A stretch of 51,135 nt of DNA from JACMRI01 sp043778625 (GTDB taxonomy: Bacteria; Bacteroidota; Bacteroidia; UBA4408): NCBI GenBank assembly GCA_043778625.1, contig JAYWFU010000139.1, positions 1 to 51,135 on the forward strand, in the 5' to 3' direction. The notes beneath the pieces are model-generated. The model was not told the origin of the DNA, ran no database searches, and saw only the letters and a program-made list of their open reading frames with translations. Both the position numbers and the translations under genes were made by a program. Below are positions 1 to 7,259 of the stretch, in pieces (positions within the stretch are counted from its first letter, which is position 1; each line of letters opens with the position of its first letter).

Positions 1-26
1 TTTAGGTCGTGCCATAAATGAATTGT

Positions 27-79
27 TATATAGTCCAAATATACTAAAAAATATTACAAAACAAAATTTGGACTATATA
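27..79. repeat. Long AT-rich inverted repeat near the window edge
   Basis: Positions 27-40 pair perfectly with 66-79 (14 bp, core TAGTCCAAA/TTTGGACTA) around a 25-nt loop. A second, outer pair of 8 bp lies at 18-25 and 109-116. There is no T-tract directly after it. It could be a mobile-element end, a structured RNA or a terminator of a gene left of the window; the sequence does not decide. I see no coding region in 1-273, only a run of twelve T just before the end of the first gene. Confidence 0.5.
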
Positions 80-273
80 TTACTTCAAATTGGTATTAAA
101 AGAGGATTCAATTCATAAATGCAACGCTATGTTATATTTTGTAAGTTTTAGTGCGAATATTTAACTAAGGGTTTTAAATCCAAATTTCTTTACGTTTTTT
201 TGTTTTGTTATAGAGGTAGGCGCACAACCTTACTCGCAAAATACTTTTGGAGGTGTTAGTGAGTTTTTTTTTT

Positions 274-2610
274 TTACTTTAAAAAGTAAGCTAGCGTTCC
301 ACAATTACTACTGTAGTTTTTGTAAACCGCAGTGGTATATATCTCTTTAAAATTATCGCTAGGGGTAAATTTATTTTTAGTGTCACTGGTTGATGTTGCG
401 TAGTATTGACACTCAAATAACATAAGGCTAGCCAGTGCTTTTTGTTCCTTGTTAGTGGATAATTGTAATGCTTTTCTATAATATTGTTGCGCTAGGGTTA
501 GTTGGTAGTAGTTACCGTTTTGATACTTATTACCCAACTCAGCTTGCCCACCTCCAAATTTATAATCGGCATAGCTTCCGCCACCACTGCTTTGTTCGTA
601 TGAGCTCATCATCCAAGCATTGCCCCAATAGCTCACATTAAAATAAGCATGTGCTAACTGCATATTACTAGTTACAGTATTTAATTTTTGTAATTGTAGT
701 AGTTTGGCTACAAATGTGGCTTTGTTAAACGAGTAATTAAATTTTCGTTCTTGTGTTAATTGTAATGCCTTAGGGAAAAATGGATTTTCGTTAAGATAGT
801 TTTTAAACTCGTAATTTATTTGCCAAAAATTACTGGGCATGCTCGCAAATGTACTATAAGCTAATTCCAAATCATTGTTACGAAAAGCTATCGTTCCTTT
901 TACATCTTTATACCAATTTTCGTTATCGGCTAAAGTACCCGTACAAATGTATTTTTCAAAATCGGTTTTTTGCGTGGTGTGCAGTAGTGTTATTAAGTTG
1001 TCCATATCGGTTACGGTAGCAAAACGCTCAAAGTACCCCACAACACCGTAAAAGTAATGTGTGTAGTTAGCTGATGAATAGTTGTAATACACATCAGTAT
1101 ATTCTTTTAGCTTTTCCGATTTTAAAAACAATAATCCAGCAGTGGCTTGGTCGTTATGTTGTGCATACGCTTTGCTGGCTATTCGGCACAAGGTATACAA
1201 GGTTTTAAATAAAGTTTTATCATTATTTACTATCTCCTCAATAGCAGCAAAGTGGGTGTAGAGTTGTTGCTTAGTTTGTGTAGTAGTTATGTTATTTTGC
1301 TTTAATAGCACTAGGCTAAGGGTAGTGTTTTTTTGTAATTGTATGGAAGCATTTGCTTTACTAGTTATTGCATTAGCATAGGCAGTACCCAATTTTATTT
1401 CGTCGTTCATATAACATAAATGAGCAATAGCAGCATTTATAAACTCGCGTTGCTGCCCTTTGGATTGGGGCTGTATCGTTATTAAAAATGTTTTTACCTC
1501 CAACAAATACAACGAATCTTTGGTGTAGTTTTCTTTTACCGCTTTAGCATAATCAACATACCATATTTCGTAATTAAATTTTACTGCAGGACCATCTTGG
1601 GTATATTTAGGGGTAAGTATCCAATCTTCGAGTTTGTTAATTTCTCTACCAATTAAAAAATTAAAATAATCGTGGTGGGGTATATAGCCATAAATATTTT
1701 TTAATTGATTAAGCGCAGGTGCTGGGTTACGTAGGGCTTCCATGGCATATACAATTCCTTTTTCGGTATCGTTTTGCGTATAATCAAGTGTTTGGGTTAC
1801 TAATTGAGAATTAAAATGTTGCCTACTGGCAAATGCCTTATCATAGCTTTGGGCAAACACCTTACTTAAATAATAATTGCTCAATGCCTTGTTGGGTGTG
1901 CATAGCGCCATGTAGTACGTAGCCCAAGCGTGCAAAATGGAGATAGTATTTTTTTCGAAATATTGGTTATATAACTTTAGTACCTTGGCAGGGTTCTGTT
2001 CGTAAAAGGCTTGACGTAGCAGCAAAAAAGCGTAGCGTTGTTTTAAAAACACATCAGTGGTTGCGGCTAGTTTTTCGTCCGTATCAAACGGAATGCTGGC
2101 ATATCCCTTGTTAGCGCTATTGCTGTAATTATAATCCGTGTAATTAAGTTCCGTCCACGATTCCCATTTACTACCTGCACCATCGCTATTGTATTCATTA
2201 CTTTTGGCAGCTACTAGGTAGGTTAGTAATGTAGCATTGTTAGGTAATAATAGCGCTTGCACAAACGTATTGTTACTAAATTGGGTAGCTAGTTTTTTGG
2301 TGGTGTAAGCTATTTCAAACTCTTCGGACGACGTTTTATATAGTATATTATAAACGTCAGTAGTTTTAACTATCTTACCCAATTTTGCTACCCATTCGTT
2401 ACAGTTTTTTTGTTGATCGATAAGAGGCAATTCATCAGTAGTAACTAAGTATAGGTCAGCCGAATAACAAAAAGGATGCAAGTGCGCTACGTTACCACAA
2501 CTGGCTTTAAACATAGCTAGGCGAACGGTTTCGGCATTTTCAGACCAGCCACACCCAATTGTTTTTAATGCGGTGAAAGCAAGAACTAATAATAGGTTAA
2601 AAGCGCGCAT
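274..2610 (-). CDS. Exported conserved hypothetical protein, about 778 aa
   Basis: I do not recognise a named family with certainty. The protein starts with a short hydrophobic segment (MRAFNLLLVLAFTALKTIGCG) that reads as a signal peptide. It continues as a long Tyr/Asn-rich, mostly helical chain with repeated aromatic-alanine spacing, which suggests TPR-like or other alpha-solenoid repeats; a late segment (QQYYRKALQLSTNKEQKALA, roughly residues 720-740) is especially TPR-like. A CGW motif follows the leader, as in large uncharacterised Bacteroidota exported proteins. An earlier ATG at 2637 adds nine residues, but it increases the overlap with the upstream gene and puts polar residues before the leader, so 2610 is preferred. 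The gene is last in a minus-strand run with the lipoprotein gene and overlaps its 3' end by 14 nt. A cell-envelope role is inference only. Confidence 0.75.
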   Translation of the reverse strand: MRAFNLLLVLAFTALKTIGCGWSENAETVRLAMFKASCGNVAHLHPFCYSADLYLVTTDELPLIDQQKNCNEWVAKLGKIVKTTDVYNILYKTSSEEFEIAYTTKKLATQFSNNTFVQALLLPNNATLLTYLVAAKSNEYNSDGAGSKWESWTELNYTDYNYSNSANKGYASIPFDTDEKLAATTDVFLKQRYAFLLLRQAFYEQNPAKVLKLYNQYFEKNTISILHAWATYYMALCTPNKALSNYYLSKVFAQSYDKAFASRQHFNSQLVTQTLDYTQNDTEKGIVYAMEALRNPAPALNQLKNIYGYIPHHDYFNFLIGREINKLEDWILTPKYTQDGPAVKFNYEIWYVDYAKAVKENYTKDSLYLLEVKTFLITIQPQSKGQQREFINAAIAHLCYMNDEIKLGTAYANAITSKANASIQLQKNTTLSLVLLKQNNITTTQTKQQLYTHFAAIEEIVNNDKTLFKTLYTLCRIASKAYAQHNDQATAGLLFLKSEKLKEYTDVYYNYSSANYTHYFYGVVGYFERFATVTDMDNLITLLHTTQKTDFEKYICTGTLADNENWYKDVKGTIAFRNNDLELAYSTFASMPSNFWQINYEFKNYLNENPFFPKALQLTQERKFNYSFNKATFVAKLLQLQKLNTVTSNMQLAHAYFNVSYWGNAWMMSSYEQSSGGGSYADYKFGGGQAELGNKYQNGNYYQLTLAQQYYRKALQLSTNKEQKALASLMLFECQYYATSTSDTKNKFTPSDNFKEIYTTAVYKNYSSNCGTLAYFLK

Positions 2611-3685
2611 AGTAGTTTGATATTTTTTTAAATCCATAATCGTTGATGTACTTTTCGTCTAACGAAAAAAATGTAATCTTAGTTTTTGCATCTATCTGCA
2701 AGTGATTACTCACCACATCAATCATGGTGTTTAACTCGTCGTCAGTAATTTTTTCTATCCGTATTTCGTCGCCGTTTCGGTAATAGGTAGCTCCTATAAG
2801 TACGTCGTCAGTGAGTAGGTAGTTGTTGTCAGCTGTTTTTTTAAAGCGTAACGTATCATTTTTAAAATCAATGTCGTTACTTAATATTCCTTTAAATTCG
2901 CCCCTTCTAAACACTGCCGACCAACTAAACAAGGGCAAGGCAACATCCAACGGTAAGGTATAATTGCTGTGGGTAATGTATTCTTTGAGCTCCTTACTTG
3001 TACCTATGGAGTTTCGAGTACTGTAATCGGTTACGCTACTCATGTTATAACACATAAGTAGCCCTCTGTTTACGGGCGGCACACCTGCTTTAGTATAATA
3101 CTTGTACTGCCACAAACGTATGGTAGCACTTACTTTGTAGTTGGGAGTTTGTTGTTGAAGTTGAGTTAAAAAATAAAAATAATTATCCTTTGATTTCTCC
3201 GACCAATCACAATCAATAAGTAAATCGTTAACTTGTAAATTAGTTTTTTCAATAGCCAGTATCGAATCTACGTTTAATCCATAGCCTTTACGTTGGGCGT
3301 TATCATGGGCAAATTTGTTAAGTAGTACAGTTATTCTAACGCTAATATTTAGTGCTAAGGTATCCAACTGTGCTTTGTTGGCCAATAGCATAGTGTTGTT
3401 AGTAATAAATATGCTGGGAGTTATGTTTATTTTTGCCGATGCAAAATCCAATTCGTGCAACGATGCCACAGGCAAAGCCGAGTTGGTGTATGGATTCCAA
3501 TCTACGTCAAACAAACGCACGTATAAATGCTGCAAGTGCAGCTGTTTAATTAGGCTATCGTTAATAGTACTATTACTCGTAGTTTTCCAGTAACAAAACG
3601 ATTTAATAATGGTATTATGTTTTTTGGTGCAGGCTAGTAGTGTTGCTATAACAACTAGGGAGGTAATTGTTTTTTTCAAAATCAA
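2597..3685 (-). CDS. Putative lipoprotein, 362 aa, unknown function
   Basis: The N-terminus (MILKKTITSLVVIATLLACTKK) is a lipoprotein signal peptide with lipobox LLAC and Cys19 as the lipidation site. The mature part alternates beta strands and helices. It includes a segment of the form LLIDCDW followed about 40 residues later by TIRLWQYKYY and LLMCYNMSS, reminiscent of TIM-barrel glycosidase-like folds in which acidic residues end beta strands. No catalytic assignment is justified. The gene sits 16 nt downstream of the methylmalonyl-CoA epimerase gene and overlaps the next exported protein gene, so the two envelope proteins are probably co-expressed. A functional link to acyl-CoA metabolism is not evident. 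Confidence 0.75.
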   Translation of the reverse strand: MILKKTITSLVVIATLLACTKKHNTIIKSFCYWKTTSNSTINDSLIKQLHLQHLYVRLFDVDWNPYTNSALPVASLHELDFASAKINITPSIFITNNTMLLANKAQLDTLALNISVRITVLLNKFAHDNAQRKGYGLNVDSILAIEKTNLQVNDLLIDCDWSEKSKDNYFYFLTQLQQQTPNYKVSATIRLWQYKYYTKAGVPPVNRGLLMCYNMSSVTDYSTRNSIGTSKELKEYITHSNYTLPLDVALPLFSWSAVFRRGEFKGILSNDIDFKNDTLRFKKTADNNYLLTDDVLIGATYYRNGDEIRIEKITDDELNTMIDVVSNHLQIDAKTKITFFSLDEKYINDYGFKKISNYYARF

Positions 3686-3701
3686 CTAATTAAATCATTA
3701 C

Positions 3702-4106
3702 TCACTTCGCATCCATGCATAACTCCACCAACACACCGTTAGTGGTTTTGGGGTGCAGGAAACATATTAGCTTGCCATCAGCACCTGTTAAAGGTACAGG
3801 GTGCAGTAGCTCAAAGCCTAATGATGATAGGCGTTTCATCTCCGCTTCAATATCATCTACATCTAAAGCAATGTGGTGTATACCCTCGTTACGTTTGGTA
3901 ATGTGCTTGGCTATGGCGCTGGTTTCGATAGTGGCTTCCAATAGTTCTATTTTGCTTTCGCCAAGGCGCAAAAACGCAGTGGCAACGCCCTCACGCTTCA
4001 CACGCTCTACTTTGTAGTGGCTAGTGTTTAGTAGGGCTTCAAACACAAGTAGTGATGCCTCTAAGTTTTTAACCGCTATGCCTAAGTGTTCAATTTTGCG
4101 TATCAT
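3702..4106 (-). CDS. mce: Methylmalonyl-CoA epimerase
   Basis: The 134-residue protein is a single vicinal-oxygen-chelate unit pair of the length usual for the family. EHLGIAV near the start supplies His7, GIHHIALDV supplies His77/78 and GVLVELC supplies Glu128, which match the metal-binding pattern of known epimerases. The enzyme interconverts (S)- and (R)-methylmalonyl-CoA in the cytosol, linking propionyl-CoA carboxylase to the B12-dependent mutase. The gene lies 29 nt after the thiolase gene and 16 nt before a lipoprotein gene on the same strand, so it is probably co-transcribed with them. No mutase or carboxylase gene is in this window. The assignment is firm from the motifs and length. 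Confidence 0.93.
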   Translation of the reverse strand: MIRKIEHLGIAVKNLEASLLVFEALLNTSHYKVERVKREGVATAFLRLGESKIELLEATIETSAIAKHITKRNEGIHHIALDVDDIEAEMKRLSSLGFELLHPVPLTGADGKLICFLHPKTTNGVLVELCMDAK

Positions 4107-4135
4107 ATTAATAAGTTGTTGAGTATTAAAATTAA

Positions 4136-5341
4136 TTATGCACGCTCAATTACCGCAGCGTAGCCCTGCCCTACGCCAATGCACATAGTAACAAGGGCAT
4201 AGCGTTTTTGGGTAAGTTGTAGTTGTAGTGCAGCACTGTATAGGGTGCGTGCGCCCGTCATACCTAGTGGGTGCCCTATGGCAATAGCGCCACCGTTGGG
4301 GTTAATGCGCTCGTCATTGTCGGTCAAGCCCCACGCACGTGTGCAGGCCAAGGCTTGCACAGCAAATGCCTCGTTAAGTTCTATAACATCTACATCCTTA
4401 AACGTTAGCCCTGCCTTGCGCAAGGCTTGGTTGCTAGCTTCCACAGGGCCCATGCCCATTATGCGAGGTTCAACACCTACTACTGCGCTGCTTACAATAC
4501 GTGCCATTGGCGTTAGATTATGTTGTAATAGTCCGTCTTCGTTAGCAAGCAATAGTGCGGCTGCGCCATCGTTTAATCCACTGGCATTACCTGCGGTTAC
4601 TGTGCCGTCTTTTCTAAACGCAGGGCGCAAGTTGCCCAGCCCCTCCAGCGTAGTGTTTGGTTTTATAAACTCGTCTTTATCAAAAATTAATGCGTCGCCT
4701 TTTTTTTGCGTAATATGCACTGGAGTTATTTCCATTGCCAATCTGCCGTTATTGTTGGCTACAGTAGCTTTTTGGTGACTCCATAGTGCAAATGCGTCTT
4801 GGTGGGCACGGGCTATTTTGTATATATCGTACACGTTTTCGGCGGTTTCGCCCATGCCATCTACCCCGTATAGTTCTTTCATGCGTGGGTTTATAAATCG
4901 CCAGCCAAACGACGAATCGTACAGTTGTTGGTCGCGCCCGTAAGCCGTGCTTGCTTTGCCCATAACTAGTGGGCCACGGGTCATGTGTTCTACGCCGCCA
5001 CTTATCATTAGGTTAGCGTCGCCCACTTGCAATGTGCGTGCAGCAGCTATAGTTGCCGATAGTCCACTTGCACACAAACGGTTTACAGTTTCGCCAGGAA
5101 TAGTGTAGGGTAGTCCCGCCAGTAATAATGCCATACGTGCCACGTTGCGATTATCCTCGCCTGCTTGGTTGGCACAGCCCATAATTACATCGCCTACGGC
5201 AGATACATCTAAATTAGGATGCTTATTTACCAATGTTTTTAATACGTGAGCCGCTAAATCATCAGTGCGAACTGGGGCTAACGTTCCTCCAAAATTTCCA
5301 ACAGCGGTGCGCGTTCCGCTTACTATATAGGCTTCTTTCAT
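4136..5341 (-). CDS. pcaF: Acetyl-CoA acyltransferase, 3-oxoadipyl-CoA thiolase type
   Basis: The 401-residue protein is a full-length thiolase. The nucleophilic Cys90 lies in NRLCASGLSA, the NEAFA motif follows near residue 323, His357 lies in GHPLGMTGAR, and the second catalytic Cys387 lies in CIGVGQG. Stretches such as GCANQAGEDNRNVARMA and GWRFINP closely resemble E. coli PaaJ and Pseudomonas PcaF, which cleave 3-oxoadipyl-CoA to succinyl-CoA and acetyl-CoA. No other aromatic-degradation gene is nearby, so the substrate is inferred; a general beta-oxidation or acetoacetyl-CoA thiolase role is possible. It is the first gene of a four-gene minus-strand run. The start ATG at 5341 gives the usual MKEAYIVSGTRT N-terminus. 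Confidence 0.88.
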   Translation of the reverse strand: MKEAYIVSGTRTAVGNFGGTLAPVRTDDLAAHVLKTLVNKHPNLDVSAVGDVIMGCANQAGEDNRNVARMALLLAGLPYTIPGETVNRLCASGLSATIAAARTLQVGDANLMISGGVEHMTRGPLVMGKASTAYGRDQQLYDSSFGWRFINPRMKELYGVDGMGETAENVYDIYKIARAHQDAFALWSHQKATVANNNGRLAMEITPVHITQKKGDALIFDKDEFIKPNTTLEGLGNLRPAFRKDGTVTAGNASGLNDGAAALLLANEDGLLQHNLTPMARIVSSAVVGVEPRIMGMGPVEASNQALRKAGLTFKDVDVIELNEAFAVQALACTRAWGLTDNDERINPNGGAIAIGHPLGMTGARTLYSAALQLQLTQKRYALVTMCIGVGQGYAAVIERA

Positions 5342-5461
5342 AGTGTGTGTTTAAATGTTAAGGTTTATTGCCGTAAAGTTGTACATTTTAACGTAATGGC
5401 ACCCTATTAATTTAGCAAAATTGGTATAATAATTAGGTGTGCCATTTAGTAATATTTGTAG

Positions 5462-5469
5462 TAGATTTG
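5462..5469 (+). promoter_or_regulatory. Candidate -7 box TAGATTTG
   Basis: TAGATTTG matches the Bacteroidota -7 consensus TAnnTTTG and lies 40 nt upstream of the MORN-repeat gene at 5510. No convincing -33 TTTG element is present at 19-21 nt, so this is a motif-only call. Confidence 0.3.
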
Positions 5470-5509
5470 AGTACTTATTTTAACCAAACAAAAATACAAT
5501 AACTATACT

Positions 5510-7078
5510 ATGCGTTACTTATTTTTATTACTTTCCGTTTCACTACTAATTAGTACATATTGCGCTGCTCAAGATGGTTACAAAAAATATTACTACGATA
5601 ATAATGTAGTAAGCAGTGAGGGGACTTTGCAGCAAGGTAAGCCTAATAATTACTGGAAAACCTATTACAAAACTGGTGTATTAAAATCGGAGGGTAACCG
5701 TAAGAACTTTGTATTAGATAGCTTGTGGAAATTTTATGACGAAAACGGAAAAATTACTGCGTCCTGGAACTATATTGGGGGTAAGCGCAATGGCGAAAAA
5801 ATTACCTACAATGCCAAAGGACAAATTACCTCTATTGAAAATTATAAAGACGATGCCAAAGACGGTAAAACATTACTCAAACGCCCTAGTAATGGCTTGG
5901 TGTTAAGTATGATTCCGTTTGTGCAAGGTAAGGAAGAAGGGCTTGGATTAGAGCTAGACACTATGGGAAATATTACGGCATTAATTACTTACAAAATGGG
6001 TTCTATTGCCAAGCAAGAACGTATTAATAAAACTGATACTAGAGGCAAGCAAGGGCTGTGGAAAACGTTTCATAAAAACACAGACTATATAGTAGCCACT
6101 GAAGCTACTTATGTAAACGACACGTTAAATGGTTTTTATAAGGAATATGATGCACAAGGGAGTTTTGTAAAAGCCGAAAAATATGTAAACGGTAAGTTAG
6201 ACGTAAACGCACCTGAGGTAGTAAAGCTGGATATTAAAACAGAATATTTTGCTGATGGTAAAGTTAAAAGCTCGTATGCGGTAAACAAAGACGGCAAAAA
6301 ACAAGGTACATTGCGCCAATATACGGATAGTGGCACGGTGAGTAATAGCCAAATATATCAAGATGATTTTTTGGTAGCGGAGGGCATACTTGATGACAAG
6401 GGTACACGCCAAGGGGTGTGGAAAGAGTATTACACCAACGGGGTGCTACGTAGCAAAGGCGAGTACAAAGAGGGAATTAAAATTGGTGAATGGCTGTATT
6501 ACCACGCCAACACCGAGTTAGAACAGAAAGGTAAATACACCAAAAAAGGCAAGCCCGACGGAATTTGGCGCTGGTATTTTGATAACAAACAACTACAGCG
6601 CGAAGAAACCTATGCCAAAGGGTTGAGCGAAGGTGAAGTAAAAGAATACGATAATACAGGAACTCTCCTACTAAAAGGACAATATGAGGAAGGACAGGAA
6701 ACAGGCGAATGGCTCATAGATGCTGGCGACTATAAGGAAACAGGTACTTACAAAGCAGGCGTGAAAGAGGGAGAGTGGCGAGGTGAGTATAAAACCACAG
6801 GCAAACTAGCCTTTAAGGGTAGTTTTATAGATGGTAACGCCAACGGCAAACACGTGTATTATTTTGATAACGGCATTGAGCGTATGCAAGGCGAATATAT
6901 AATGGGTAACAAAGAAAAAACATGGACCTACAACTTTACCGATGGTTCCGAAGCCCTTACCATACAATACAATGCAGGTATTGAAACCAAAGTAGACGGC
7001 GTACGTGTAGATAAAATAGACCTAAACGATAGCGTTGAAAAACCCGCCACCAAAGGTGGCGGAATAGGCTTGGAGTAG
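5510..7078 (+). CDS. Exported MORN-repeat (YwqK-family) protein
   Basis: The protein has a signal peptide (MRYLFLLLSVSLLISTYCAAQ) followed by about 500 residues of tandem beta-hairpin repeats of the type Y-x-x-G-x-L-x-x-x-G-x-Y-x-x-G-x-x-x-G-x-W-x-x-Y. Examples are KKYYYDNNVVSSEGTLQQGK and WKEYYTNGVLRSKGEYKEG. These are MORN_2-type repeats, the unit annotated as YwqK 'antitoxin' in databases; that name is inherited and gives no evidence for a toxin-antitoxin role here. In Bacteroidota such proteins are periplasmic or surface proteins of unknown function, perhaps binding ligands or membranes. The gene stands alone between the divergent thiolase gene and pcrA. The last codons encode a GC-rich 8-bp hairpin (7044-7062) without a T-tract. 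Confidence 0.85.
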   Translation: MRYLFLLLSVSLLISTYCAAQDGYKKYYYDNNVVSSEGTLQQGKPNNYWKTYYKTGVLKSEGNRKNFVLDSLWKFYDENGKITASWNYIGGKRNGEKITYNAKGQITSIENYKDDAKDGKTLLKRPSNGLVLSMIPFVQGKEEGLGLELDTMGNITALITYKMGSIAKQERINKTDTRGKQGLWKTFHKNTDYIVATEATYVNDTLNGFYKEYDAQGSFVKAEKYVNGKLDVNAPEVVKLDIKTEYFADGKVKSSYAVNKDGKKQGTLRQYTDSGTVSNSQIYQDDFLVAEGILDDKGTRQGVWKEYYTNGVLRSKGEYKEGIKIGEWLYYHANTELEQKGKYTKKGKPDGIWRWYFDNKQLQREETYAKGLSEGEVKEYDNTGTLLLKGQYEEGQETGEWLIDAGDYKETGTYKAGVKEGEWRGEYKTTGKLAFKGSFIDGNANGKHVYYFDNGIERMQGEYIMGNKEKTWTYNFTDGSEALTIQYNAGIETKVDGVRVDKIDLNDSVEKPATKGGGIGLE

Positions 7079-7224
7079 GGGAGAGAATGAAAATACATAA
7101 TTAGTTTCAAGATTAAATTTTACAGTGTAATTTAATAACTGTATATCACTTATTTACCACTCCCTCGGTTATAACTTGTTAATACTTCGTAGCGTTAAAG
7201 TTTTTACACAAGCAATGTGTAATG

Positions 7225-7232
7225 TACCTTTG
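7225..7232 (+). promoter_or_regulatory. Candidate -7 box TACCTTTG upstream of pcrA
   Basis: TACCTTTG fits TAnnTTTG and lies 27 nt before the TTG start of the helicase gene. A small inverted repeat ACACA/TGTGT (7206-7210 and 7216-7220) sits just upstream and could be an operator. The -33 element is poor. Confidence 0.4.
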
Positions 7233-7259
7233 GACAAAACATAAAACAACACATTTACA

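Noticed and set aside
4245..4778. 177-codon open frame opposite the thiolase gene
   Set aside because: It is fully antisense to a gene with all catalytic residues, and its translation matches no fold I know.
5510..7078. Toxin-antitoxin role of the YwqK-like protein
   Set aside because: The database name is historical; this protein has a signal peptide and only MORN repeats, with no toxin gene beside it.
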